Shown piece by piece: positions 57,321 to 64,000 of a stretch of 64,000 nt of DNA. Made by a program: the position numbers and the translations under genes. A model generated the notes under the pieces. It worked only from the letters and a program-made list of their open reading frames with translations. It was not told the DNA's origin and ran no database searches. Origin of the DNA: SHZI01 sp963802215. Its GTDB lineage: Bacteria > Pseudomonadota > Gammaproteobacteria > Steroidobacterales > GCA-2729495. Position 1 is the first letter of the stretch. The number at the start of each line of letters is the position of its first letter. The DNA lies in assembly GCA_963802215.1 (NCBI GenBank), contig CAWDHQ010000002.1, forward strand, positions 1,054,001-1,118,000, written 5' to 3'.

Positions 57321-60300
57321 ACGCACTGCAGGCACTGGCGACAGCGGTCGTGACCGTGATGATCGCGGCGGGGCTCAGCCTCCTGCTGCTCGCCACGCCG
57401 GCGGGCAGCGCCTGGCTGGTCGGGGTCGTGTCCGATCTGGCGGGTGACCGGCTGACGCTGACCGGTATCCGCGGGACCCTGCTGGAAGGTCTCGCCGTGG
57501 ACCGGCTGCATCTGACGGCAGGGCGCACCACGGTCGTCATCGAGCCCGCCGAGATCAGCATGAGCTGGCCGGACCTGCTTCGCCGGCGGTTGCGACTGAC
57601 CACCGCCCGTGCCGATGCCGTGTACATCGACATCGCGCCCCGGCCGGCCGACCAGCCGGACTCGGAGGTGCAGCCGCTGATCCTGCCCGTCGTGATTGCC
57701 GTGGATGCCCTCGAGATCGGCCGGCTGATCATCCGCAACGGGGTCAGCAAGGACGGCGGGGTCACGGCAGATATCGTGCCGGTGGAGATCGGCCCCGTTG
57801 CCCTACGGGGCGAACTCGTGGAGGGCGATCTGCGTTTCGAGGAATTGCGGGTGGAGTTGTACGGGCTTGGCGTTGAGGCCACCGGCGAGTTCGGCACGGG
57901 CGAGCCTTTCCCGCTGGAAGCCCGGGTCGAGTGGGAGTTCCCCTTGGCGGGAGCACCGGTGACCGGCAGCGGCAAGCTCGCCGGCGACCTGGCGAGCCTG
58001 CGCTTCGAGCAGGTGGTGCGGCTGCCATCCGTGGTGGGCGTGGGCGGCGTCGTCCAGCTGCTGCAGGACCGGCCAGCCATCTTCGCGGAGGCCCGCTGGA
58101 CTGGCCTCGAGAGGCCGCTCGGCGCAGACCCCGACCTGCTCCTCCGTAGCGAGGCCGGGCGCCTCAGCGTGCGCGGCTGGATCGACGATTACACGGCAGA
58201 ACTGGTTGCGGCCCTGCGCCTCGGCGACAGGCCGACCGCGCAGGTCGCGGCGACGCTGGACGGCGACACCCGCCAGGTCCGGGTCCCCGGGCTCCGCGTG
58301 GATGGCTTTGGAGGCAGGATTGCCGGCTCCGGAAGCATCACGCTCCAGGACGAGCTCACTGGCAGGTTCCGGCTCTCGGGGCAGCGGATCAATCCCGCGT
58401 TCGTGGATCCGCGGTTTGCCGGCCAGGTGGATTTCAACAGCGAGGTCAGCTTCGACGACGAGGGAAATTTCCGCGTGGTCGTGCCCGACGCGCGCGGCAC
58501 GCTCTTCGACCGGCCGCTGCGCGCGTCCGGGACTGTCGCGCGCGTGGCCCAGGTGCTGTCCTTCGATGACATGCGGGTCGATGCAGGCGCCAACCGCGTC
58601 GAGTTCACCGGCAAGTGGGGCGCCAGGATCTCCGGCCAGTTCCGGATCGACGCCCCGGAACTTGCCACTTTGTGGCCCGATGTCCGCGGCAGGCTGCGCG
58701 GTACCGGCAGCCTCGGAGGCACGACGGCGCGGCCGATACTGAACCTCGACCTGACCGGGAGCGAACTCGCCGCCGGCGACCTCAGGATCGGGTCCCTGCA
58801 GGCCCTCGGTGGACTGGATGACCGCCAGCGGCTGGCGATCGACGCGCAGGTCCAGGGAATCGCCTACGCCGGGCAGCAGGCGGGGAACCTCACGCTCGGC
58901 GTCGCCGGCCCGCTCACCGCGTATTCGCTGGAGCTGGCCCTCTCGGGTGGCGACGTGGAGGTCGCCCTGGCCGGCACGGGCAGCTATCGCGACGGGATCG
59001 TCATCCAGACCGCGACGACGGGCCTCGTCACTGTCCTGGGCGACCAGCGCTGGACGTTGCGCGAGCCCGCGACGGTGCGCGTCGCCGGCGAGGATGTCGC
59101 CCTGACGGCTCATTGCTGGGAAATGCAGGATGCGGAGATGTGCCTGGCGGACTCCGGTTCCGGTGCGCAGGGCTTCAATGCCGGACTCGACCTGCGGCGC
59201 TTCCCACTGGTCACCCTGTCCCCATGGCTGCCCGACGAGGTCGAGCTGGCCGGCACCGCCACGTCCTCCATGACCATCCGGAGCGAGCGGGGCGTGGTCA
59301 CCGGTTCGCTGGCGGGCAGCCTCGCCGATGCCGTCGTAACCTGGCGGGATTCCTGCGACGAGGATGTGCAGACGGAGCTCACCGAGTTCCGCGTGGATGT
59401 CGGGCTCGCGAGCGACGTGCTCGATTTCGAGGCCGCGGTTGCGGAGAGCTTCGGCCTTCGCCTGGCAGCGGAGGGCCGGGTCACGGGCGCGCTGGGGGAG
59501 TCGCCCGTGATCACGGCAAGCATCTCCGGCGGAGTACCCGACCTGGCGTCGCTCCGCCCCCTGGTGGAGCAGCTGGCGGGCGTGGGTGACCTGCAGGGGC
59601 GGCTCACCGTGGATGCCACCCTGGCGGGGAACGCGAGCCGGCCGGATATCACCGGTGGCTTCGAGCTGGAGGACGGAGCATTCACCGTGCCCGCTGCGGG
59701 TATCCGCGTGGACCGCGTCAGCCTGTCGGCGCTGGGGCGCGAGGACGGCCAGGTGGCGTTGAAGGGCAATGCCCGCTCCGGCAAGGGTTTCGTGGCGCTC
59801 GACGGGGCACTGGCCTGGCGCGATCAGGTTTTGCCCAGTGCCGAGGCCACGGTGAAGGGCCGCGTGATCGACGTGATCAACCTTCCCCAGGGCATCGTGC
59901 AGGTGTCGCCGGATGTCCGTGTGGTCCTGCGCGAGGGCCAGTTCTGGGTCGGCGGCGACATGCTCGTGCCCAGGGCCACCATCAAGCTGAAGAGGATCGA
60001 AACAGGCGCCGTGCAGCCGTCGCCCGACACGATCGTCCACGGGCGCGACCTCGTGGCCGCGCAGAAGGCGCCCCCCCTCTTCGTGCTCGATGACCTGCAG
60101 GTGCGCCTTGGCGAGAAGGTCACCTTCGATGGCTTCGGCCTCAGGACCGGCCTCACCGGCGGCCTGCGCCTCAACCAGTCGCTCGGCGCCGATCCCGCCC
60201 TGGTCACCGGTGACGGTGTCGTCAGCCTGCGCGATGGCCAGTTCACCGCGTTTGGCCAGAAGCTGGAGATCGAGCGCGGATCGCTCATCTTCTCCGGGGT

Positions 60301-60799
60301 CGTGACCGATCCCGGGCTTGACGTGAAGGCCAGCCGCGACGTGGACTACGAGGGCCGGGAGGTGACGGTGGGTGTACTGCTGTCGGGCAATCTGTCGCGG
60401 ATACAGACCCGGGTGTTCTCCGAGCCGGCGATGGGCGAGCTGGACGCCCTGTCGTACCTCACCACCGGCAAGCCTCTTTCCGCTGCCGGGGCCGGCGACC
60501 GGTCCCTGGTGGCCAGCTCAGCGATCAGCCTCGGCCTCTCCCAGGCCCTGCCGGTGGTGCAGGAGCTGGGCTCGGCGCTCAGCGTGGACGAAGTCGCCTT
60601 TGGAACGAGCGAAACCGGCGACACCGCCGTCGTCGTCGGCGAGCAGCTGGGCAAGAACCTGTTCATCCGCTACAGCTACGGCATCTTCGACAAGCTGGGC
60701 ACGGTGGAGGCCACTTACAAGCTGGGCCGACGGGTCAGCATCGAAGCCAGCTCGGGCCAGGAGCAGGCGCTCGATCTCATCTACTCGTTGAACTGGTGA
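57317..60799 (+). CDS. tamB: translocation and assembly module protein TamB
   Basis: The 1160-residue protein has an N-terminal anchor (ATAVVTVMIAAGLSLLLLATPAGS) and a very long beta-helical AsmA-like body of repeating strands. The C-terminal TamB (DUF490) domain includes LDVKASRDVDYEGREVTVGVLLSGNLSRIQTRVFSEPAMGELDALSYLTTGKPL and ends in EQALDLIYSLNW. TamB spans the periplasm and carries phospholipids or substrates to TamA. It starts GTG in the tamA stop. The length is normal for the family (about 1100-1300). Confidence 0.95.
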   Translation: MNALQALATAVVTVMIAAGLSLLLLATPAGSAWLVGVVSDLAGDRLTLTGIRGTLLEGLAVDRLHLTAGRTTVVIEPAEISMSWPDLLRRRLRLTTARADAVYIDIAPRPADQPDSEVQPLILPVVIAVDALEIGRLIIRNGVSKDGGVTADIVPVEIGPVALRGELVEGDLRFEELRVELYGLGVEATGEFGTGEPFPLEARVEWEFPLAGAPVTGSGKLAGDLASLRFEQVVRLPSVVGVGGVVQLLQDRPAIFAEARWTGLERPLGADPDLLLRSEAGRLSVRGWIDDYTAELVAALRLGDRPTAQVAATLDGDTRQVRVPGLRVDGFGGRIAGSGSITLQDELTGRFRLSGQRINPAFVDPRFAGQVDFNSEVSFDDEGNFRVVVPDARGTLFDRPLRASGTVARVAQVLSFDDMRVDAGANRVEFTGKWGARISGQFRIDAPELATLWPDVRGRLRGTGSLGGTTARPILNLDLTGSELAAGDLRIGSLQALGGLDDRQRLAIDAQVQGIAYAGQQAGNLTLGVAGPLTAYSLELALSGGDVEVALAGTGSYRDGIVIQTATTGLVTVLGDQRWTLREPATVRVAGEDVALTAHCWEMQDAEMCLADSGSGAQGFNAGLDLRRFPLVTLSPWLPDEVELAGTATSSMTIRSERGVVTGSLAGSLADAVVTWRDSCDEDVQTELTEFRVDVGLASDVLDFEAAVAESFGLRLAAEGRVTGALGESPVITASISGGVPDLASLRPLVEQLAGVGDLQGRLTVDATLAGNASRPDITGGFELEDGAFTVPAAGIRVDRVSLSALGREDGQVALKGNARSGKGFVALDGALAWRDQVLPSAEATVKGRVIDVINLPQGIVQVSPDVRVVLREGQFWVGGDMLVPRATIKLKRIETGAVQPSPDTIVHGRDLVAAQKAPPLFVLDDLQVRLGEKVTFDGFGLRTGLTGGLRLNQSLGADPALVTGDGVVSLRDGQFTAFGQKLEIERGSLIFSGVVTDPGLDVKASRDVDYEGREVTVGVLLSGNLSRIQTRVFSEPAMGELDALSYLTTGKPLSAAGAGDRSLVASSAISLGLSQALPVVQELGSALSVDEVAFGTSETGDTAVVVGEQLGKNLFIRYSYGIFDKLGTVEATYKLGRRVSIEASSGQEQALDLIYSLNW

Positions 60800-60818
60800 A
60801 AAAGCAGGGGAGCAACCG

Positions 60819-61592
60819 ATGAATGCAGGACATCCGAGCAGGCGCCACGTCCTCGCCTGCGTGCTTGCCGTGGTCCTGGGTGTCGCGGCGGGCCCGACCC
60901 GCGCCACGGCGCCGGTACCGCGCGAGGTCCTGGTCCTGGGCGGCACCGGCCAGCTCGGCGCCGAGATCGTGCGTCGTCTCCTGGCTCAGGGTGACCGGGT
61001 GACGGTCTTCACCCGTCCCGGCTCCGATCGGTCCCGCCTTGCCGGGCTGGCGGTGCGCTACGCCGAGGGGGACCTGCTGAACGTGGCCGACGTCGCGGCG
61101 GCATTCCAGGGCCGTCGCTTCCAGTACGTCATCGTTGCCGTGCGGGTCGAGGATGGGAATCCCCACTTCTACGAAAAATTCCTGCCCGGTCTGACGGCGC
61201 AGGCGAAGGCCGCGGGAGTCGGGCAGATCATCCATCACGGGGCCGTGGGCGCCGGCCGGAATGCGGAGAAGTTTCCGGGCCTGGGCTGGGAAAGGGTGCC
61301 AGGCCTACTCGACCGGCTGAAGGACCAGGGCGTGGGCGAGGATATCCTGCGCGCCAGCGGCGTGCCTTTTACCGTCATCCGCAACACGCGTCTCTATCCG
61401 GATGGCACGCCGCCCACGGGCAAGGCGGAGCTGACGGAGGACGACACCGTGATCGGCCCGATGACGCGGGCCGACCTGGCTGTGCTTACGCTGCGCTGCC
61501 TCGGAAATGCGAAGTGCCTGGGGAGGACGTGGCACGTGCGGGACCCGTCCCTTGCATGGCCGTTACCGAGACCCCCGACGCCCGGATCCTGA
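60819..61592 (+). CDS. NAD(P)-binding atypical SDR with a Tat-like export signal
   Basis: The 257-residue protein starts NAGHPSRRHVLACVLAVVLGVAAGPTRATA, with SRRHVL fitting a twin-arginine signal. The body is an NmrA/SDR_a5-type Rossmann fold: EVLVLGGTGQLGAEIVRRLL, VRYAEGDLLNVADV, GVPFTVIRNTRLYPDG and MTRADLAVLTLRCLG. It is related in layout to the cytoplasmic protein at 9100. A Tat route would allow export with a bound nicotinamide cofactor. GGGGAG six bases before the ATG sets the start, 19 bases after tamB, so it may be in the tam operon. Confidence 0.8.
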   Translation: MNAGHPSRRHVLACVLAVVLGVAAGPTRATAPVPREVLVLGGTGQLGAEIVRRLLAQGDRVTVFTRPGSDRSRLAGLAVRYAEGDLLNVADVAAAFQGRRFQYVIVAVRVEDGNPHFYEKFLPGLTAQAKAAGVGQIIHHGAVGAGRNAEKFPGLGWERVPGLLDRLKDQGVGEDILRASGVPFTVIRNTRLYPDGTPPTGKAELTEDDTVIGPMTRADLAVLTLRCLGNAKCLGRTWHVRDPSLAWPLPRPPTPGS

Positions 61593-61690
61593 GGCAAAAA
61601 GCCCTAACCTTGACCGGAAATGACAGGAGTTGGCAGGCGCGCTGCGTAGGATTTCAGCTCCCTTGCCGTGGACCGCCGAACTCCCCCGCG

Positions 61691-61795
61691 ATGCGCGATC
61701 TGGATCCCTTCACCGGAATTGTCGTTGCCGCCACGGCCTGCCTGGCCTTCTGGGCCATCGTGCTGCTGGGCTACTGGTTCAGCTCGTCGTTGTAG
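61691..61795 (+). CDS. possible 34-residue single-helix membrane protein
   Basis: ATG at 61691 opens a 34-codon frame coding MRDLDPFTGIVVAATACLAFWAIVLLGYWFSSSL, one membrane helix with a charged N terminus. No good ribosome site precedes it and a longer frame continues upstream. Its end overlaps the convergent AraC-type gene by 25 bases. The helix and codon pattern look real, but translation is unproven. Confidence 0.3.
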   Translation: MRDLDPFTGIVVAATACLAFWAIVLLGYWFSSSL

Positions 61796-62799
61796 CGGCC
61801 GGGTCCGCGGCCAGGGCTCCGGCCAGTCCAGCGCCGGTAGGCCCGCGAGAAGTTGCTCTGGTCCGAGAATCCCAGCAGGTAGGCAATCTCGGCCTGGCTG
61901 AACCGCTTGTCATCCAGATAAGCCTCCGCCAGCGTGCGGCGTGTCTCGTCGAGCAAGGTCCTGTAGTTCACTCCCTCCGCCTGCAACTGCCGCTGCAGGG
62001 TGCTGAGGCTGCGGTTCAGCCGTCTCGCCACCGTCTCCTGACCGGCTTCGCCGGTGGGCAGCAGCCCGCGGAGTATTTCCCGAACTGTTGCCGCCACGGG
62101 CTGCGGCTGCAGGCTGGCCACGTAGCGCTCGGCCACCTGGTCCACGGCGGCCGCCACGTCCGGATTGTCGGTGGGCAATGTGGCTTCCGCGATGGCGGAG
62201 TCGAGCACGAACCCGTTGGTGCGGGCTCCAAACTCGACGGGACACCCGAACGTGGCGACGTAGGGATCGGGCTGCGTCCTGCCGGGGTGTTGCACCGAAA
62301 CCGAGCGCGGCCTGACCGGCTTCCGGGCTGCCTGGCTGGCGAGTGACAGCACTGCGACCAGTGTCGCGTCGATGCCTGCCTCATGGGGCTGATGGACGGG
62401 ATCGGGGAACTCCACCATGAGGTGGTGGCTGCCTCGGGAGACCGTCACGCCGACAGTGACGGGGATGGTGATCAGCACCTGAACGTAGCGCGCGAACCGG
62501 TCGAGTGCCTCCGCGAGTGTGCGGCTGCTCATCCAGGCGTAGCCGAGGGCATGGAGGCTCTCGGGCCGGATCCGCGGGCCGACCTTCAGGCCGATGGCCG
62601 CGTCGCCGGTGGCGGCGATGCTCAGTTCCCACAGCCGCCGCGTTGTTCGCTGTGGCACCCGGGCGCCCGGCTCCCGCGTCCGCTCCAGGGGGAAACCCGC
62701 CTTGGCAAACAGCGGCACGGGATCCCTCTGGTAGTCCTGCTCGAGGGTATCGGCCAGGTACCGGAAGGCCGTCGCGAGCGTGGTGGGTTCCAGCAGCAT
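61771..62799 (-). CDS. AraC-family transcriptional regulator
   Basis: The 342-residue protein has an N-terminal Arabinose_bd domain (LATAFRYLADTLEQDYQRDPVPLFAKAGFPLERTREP, RLWELSIAATGDAAIGLKVG, LGYAWMSSRTLAEALDRFARYVQ) and a C-terminal two-HTH AraC domain ending RRTLAEAYLDDKRFSQAEIAYLLGFSDQSNFSRAYRRWTGRSPG. This is the OruR/ArgR-like class that senses small molecules such as amino acids or fatty acids. The ATG at 62799 is chosen to begin the domain; 62844 is also open. The target genes are unknown; the divergent gene at 62874 is one candidate. Confidence 0.9.
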   Translation of the reverse strand: MLLEPTTLATAFRYLADTLEQDYQRDPVPLFAKAGFPLERTREPGARVPQRTTRRLWELSIAATGDAAIGLKVGPRIRPESLHALGYAWMSSRTLAEALDRFARYVQVLITIPVTVGVTVSRGSHHLMVEFPDPVHQPHEAGIDATLVAVLSLASQAARKPVRPRSVSVQHPGRTQPDPYVATFGCPVEFGARTNGFVLDSAIAEATLPTDNPDVAAAVDQVAERYVASLQPQPVAATVREILRGLLPTGEAGQETVARRLNRSLSTLQRQLQAEGVNYRTLLDETRRTLAEAYLDDKRFSQAEIAYLLGFSDQSNFSRAYRRWTGRSPGRGPGRYNDELNQ

Positions 62800-62873
62800 G
62801 TTCGCGGGCCATTGAATACACGCTGACCTGAAATGACAAGTCACCGTCGTGGCCGGGCAATACCCTTTGGCCC

Positions 62874-63224
62874 ATGAAATCGGAGCTGCAGGGGTCGGTG
62901 TCCCTCGTCGAGGCCGTGGACCGGGTTACCCGGGCGGTACACATTGGCGCGCGTCTCCCCGGTGCGCCGGGGCGCCCGCTCGACAGTGCAGATCGTGCCT
63001 ACCTGGGCGGCTTTGTCGCTTCACTCGTCGAGGCTCTGGCCCTGGAAGAGGGGTTTGCCGAGCTCGTCATCTACGCATTCCTGCTGCAGGAGGGCCTGGA
63101 GGCCGACGCGGCCCGGTTGTCCGGGATGCTCCTCAATCGCCCACCTGCCGGAGAGTTGCGCGAGGCGTTTGTTCGCGGGCGGGACGAGGCCCGGGCTTAC
63201 CTCCAGGACGGGGGCGGGCGGTAG
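62874..63224 (+). CDS. hypothetical protein divergent to the AraC regulator
   Basis: The 116-residue soluble, mostly helical protein reads SLVEAVDRVTRAVHIGARLPGAPGRPLDSADRAYLGGFVASLVEALALEEGFAELVIYAFLLQEGLEADAARLSG. It has no signal peptide, cysteine cluster or known motif. No family is recognised. It is 29-74 bases from the AraC-type start, depending on the start chosen, so the two share a promoter region. Confidence 0.6.
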   Translation: MKSELQGSVSLVEAVDRVTRAVHIGARLPGAPGRPLDSADRAYLGGFVASLVEALALEEGFAELVIYAFLLQEGLEADAARLSGMLLNRPPAGELREAFVRGRDEARAYLQDGGGR

Positions 63225-63250
63225 GCGCCCCCGGCGGCAGGATCCCGGGC

Positions 63251-63293
63251 AAAAAAATGCCCGCCAGTTCCGGGGGGAGCGGAAGTGGCGGGC
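63251..63293 (-). terminator. rho-independent terminator
   Basis: Arms 63259-63271 and 63281-63293 pair at 12 of 13 positions (GCCCGCC/GGCGGGC core) around a nine-base loop. On the minus strand the hairpin is followed, one base later, by seven T residues (63251-63257). It would end transcripts from the 38-residue gene at 63393-63509. It also faces the end of the gene at 62874 and could act weakly in both directions. Confidence 0.8.
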
Positions 63294-63392
63294 TTCACGG
63301 GGGCTACCCGGGCCGTCTCTGCCTTGTGGAGGGGGGGTAAGGCAGGGGGGGGTGACGTGCCGCGGGTCGCCCGGTGACTGGAACTTCCTGCG

Positions 63393-63509
63393 TTACAGCA
63401 GGAAGAGGGGAAGCGCTACAAGGGGAATCGCGACGGCAATGACAGCCAGCAGCAGGTCACCGAACTCGTACAGGAAGCCGGTGTCTTCAGTGCGGGTCGA
63501 AGCGTTCAT
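63393..63509 (-). CDS. 38-residue small membrane protein
   Basis: The 39-codon frame codes MNASTRTEDTGFLYEFGD followed by one hydrophobic helix LLLAVIAVAIPLVALPLFLL and a TAA stop. A strong GAGGAG ribosome site lies seven bases before the ATG, and a clear rho-independent terminator lies about 100 bases downstream, making a complete single-gene transcription unit. No family is recognised. A single-pass regulator or subunit in the inner membrane is possible. Confidence 0.65.
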   Translation of the reverse strand: MNASTRTEDTGFLYEFGDLLLAVIAVAIPLVALPLFLL

Positions 63510-63637
63510 TCGGTGTCTCCTCTAAACCCTGGTCCTCGTCAGTGAGGGCCAATTCGATGGTTGAGAGGTTAGGCCTGTCCCGCCAGGGGTTCCTTTCCGG
63601 GGGGTAACACTTTGTATCGTTGTGTAACCGGGCCCCT

Positions 63638-64000
63638 TCAGGCCCCCGCGCCGGGGCGCGCCGAGACCCGCCCGTACCAGCGTTTCAGCGCCGGCCGGTC
63701 CCGGGTGGGAATGATGTCGACCCAGCCGGCGAAATCCACGGTCACCAGCAGGCTGATGTCCGCGAAGGAGAACTCGCCGCCCGCCAGGTGCTGGTGCTGC
63801 TGCAGTTGCTGCTCGACGCGGTCGAAGAACTGCTCCGTGCGCTGGCGGCCCCGGCCGACGAGTGCCGGAATCTGGGGGTAGGGGACGGGCCCGGGCAGCA
63901 CGTGGTCCCGGAAGCCCGGGGACAGGTTCCGCAGGACCTCGGCGATGGCGAACAGGCCGTCGTTCTCGATGATGTTCGCCCACATCAGGGTCAGTGCTTC
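63638..64000 (-). CDS. glutathione S-transferase, C-terminal part (runs off the window)
   Basis: The visible 120 codons give the alpha-helical GST C-terminal domain: EALTLMWANIIENDGLFAIAEVLRN, LVGRGRQRTEQFFDRVEQQLQQHQHLAGGEFSFADISLLVTVDFAGWV (the FSxADI N-capping box) and ALKRWYGRVSARPGAG. The thioredoxin-like N-terminal domain lies beyond position 64000. GST-like proteins conjugate glutathione to electrophiles; the specific class is unclear. Confidence 0.85.
   Translation of the reverse strand, partial: EALTLMWANIIENDGLFAIAEVLRNLSPGFRDHVLPGPVPYPQIPALVGRGRQRTEQFFDRVEQQLQQHQHLAGGEFSFADISLLVTVDFAGWVDIIPTRDRPALKRWYGRVSARPGAGA

Noticed and set aside
55137..57335. Long minus-strand frame of 732 codons opposite tamA
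   Set aside because: It is antisense to a clear Omp85 protein and has no recognisable motifs. High-GC codon bias keeps the opposite strand open.
57803..60040. Long minus-strand frame of 745 codons opposite tamB
   Set aside because: It is a codon-bias shadow; its translation is low-complexity and rich in Gly, Arg and His, with no start signal.

Overview
The window is a GC-rich (roughly two-thirds G+C by eye), densely coded bacterial chromosome segment. Gene content points to a gammaproteobacterium: an adjacent tamA-tamB pair, mscL, rlmI, pdxH, DcaP-like porin, copAB, VPLPA/PEP-CTERM-type surface proteins, and a GTAG-headed REP palindrome of the kind seen in Pseudomonas and Xanthomonadaceae. 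No tRNA, rRNA or CRISPR array is visible. No gene-free stretch exceeds about 300 bases; the longest are inside the insertion sequence (1389-1567), 22651-22867 and 21763-21939.

Layout. 1-1621: start of a HerA/DUF87-like ATPase gene, an intact IS110-family element with a readable bridge-RNA region, and the REP doublet it inserted into. 1618-11291: housekeeping and metabolic genes (beta-CASP nuclease, MscL, RlmI, cupin, ORF6N protein, NamZ-like muramidase with a DOMON-like partner, an exported SDR, a B12-binding protein). 11304-14361: a PIN/Phd toxin-antitoxin pair, an exported UbiD-like decarboxylase and a haem-type membrane protein. 14414-21039: two divergent operons that look like one lipid-modification locus (two cyclopropane-synthase-like methyltransferases, an FAD oxidoreductase, DUF1365, DUF1295, two lipoproteins). 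21033-25809: a second PIN toxin pair, a PEP-CTERM protein, an A+T-richer potassium channel gene, an exported HutX-like protein and a porin. 25887-28607: arginine/ornithine antiporter plus arginine deiminase. 28669-39706: mixed genes including a hemerythrin, a HigBA-like pair, dodecin, GlgX and a secreted HAD phosphatase. 39810-42712: copper-resistance locus. 42783-54490: ExeA-like ATPase, two more SDRs, HIT, FKBP, phosphoesterase, PdxH, and a tail-to-tail histidine kinase and response regulator. 54590-60799: tamA-tamB, with an unknown exported-protein gene divergent to it. 60819-64000: an exported NAD(P)-binding protein, an AraC regulator, small proteins and a truncated GST gene.

The strongest discovery is the IS110 element. 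Its upstream non-coding region folds (by hand) into a target-binding loop whose left guide repeats 8 nt of the REP target, and into a donor loop whose left guide repeats 8 nt of the element's own right end. Joining the element's two ends in a circle would create a TTGACT-17 bp-TATGTT promoter. The pre-insertion REP doublet can be rebuilt exactly around a CT core. Other leads are the lipid-modification locus, several Rossmann-fold enzymes and a UbiD protein carrying export signals, and a response regulator with a degenerate HD output domain.
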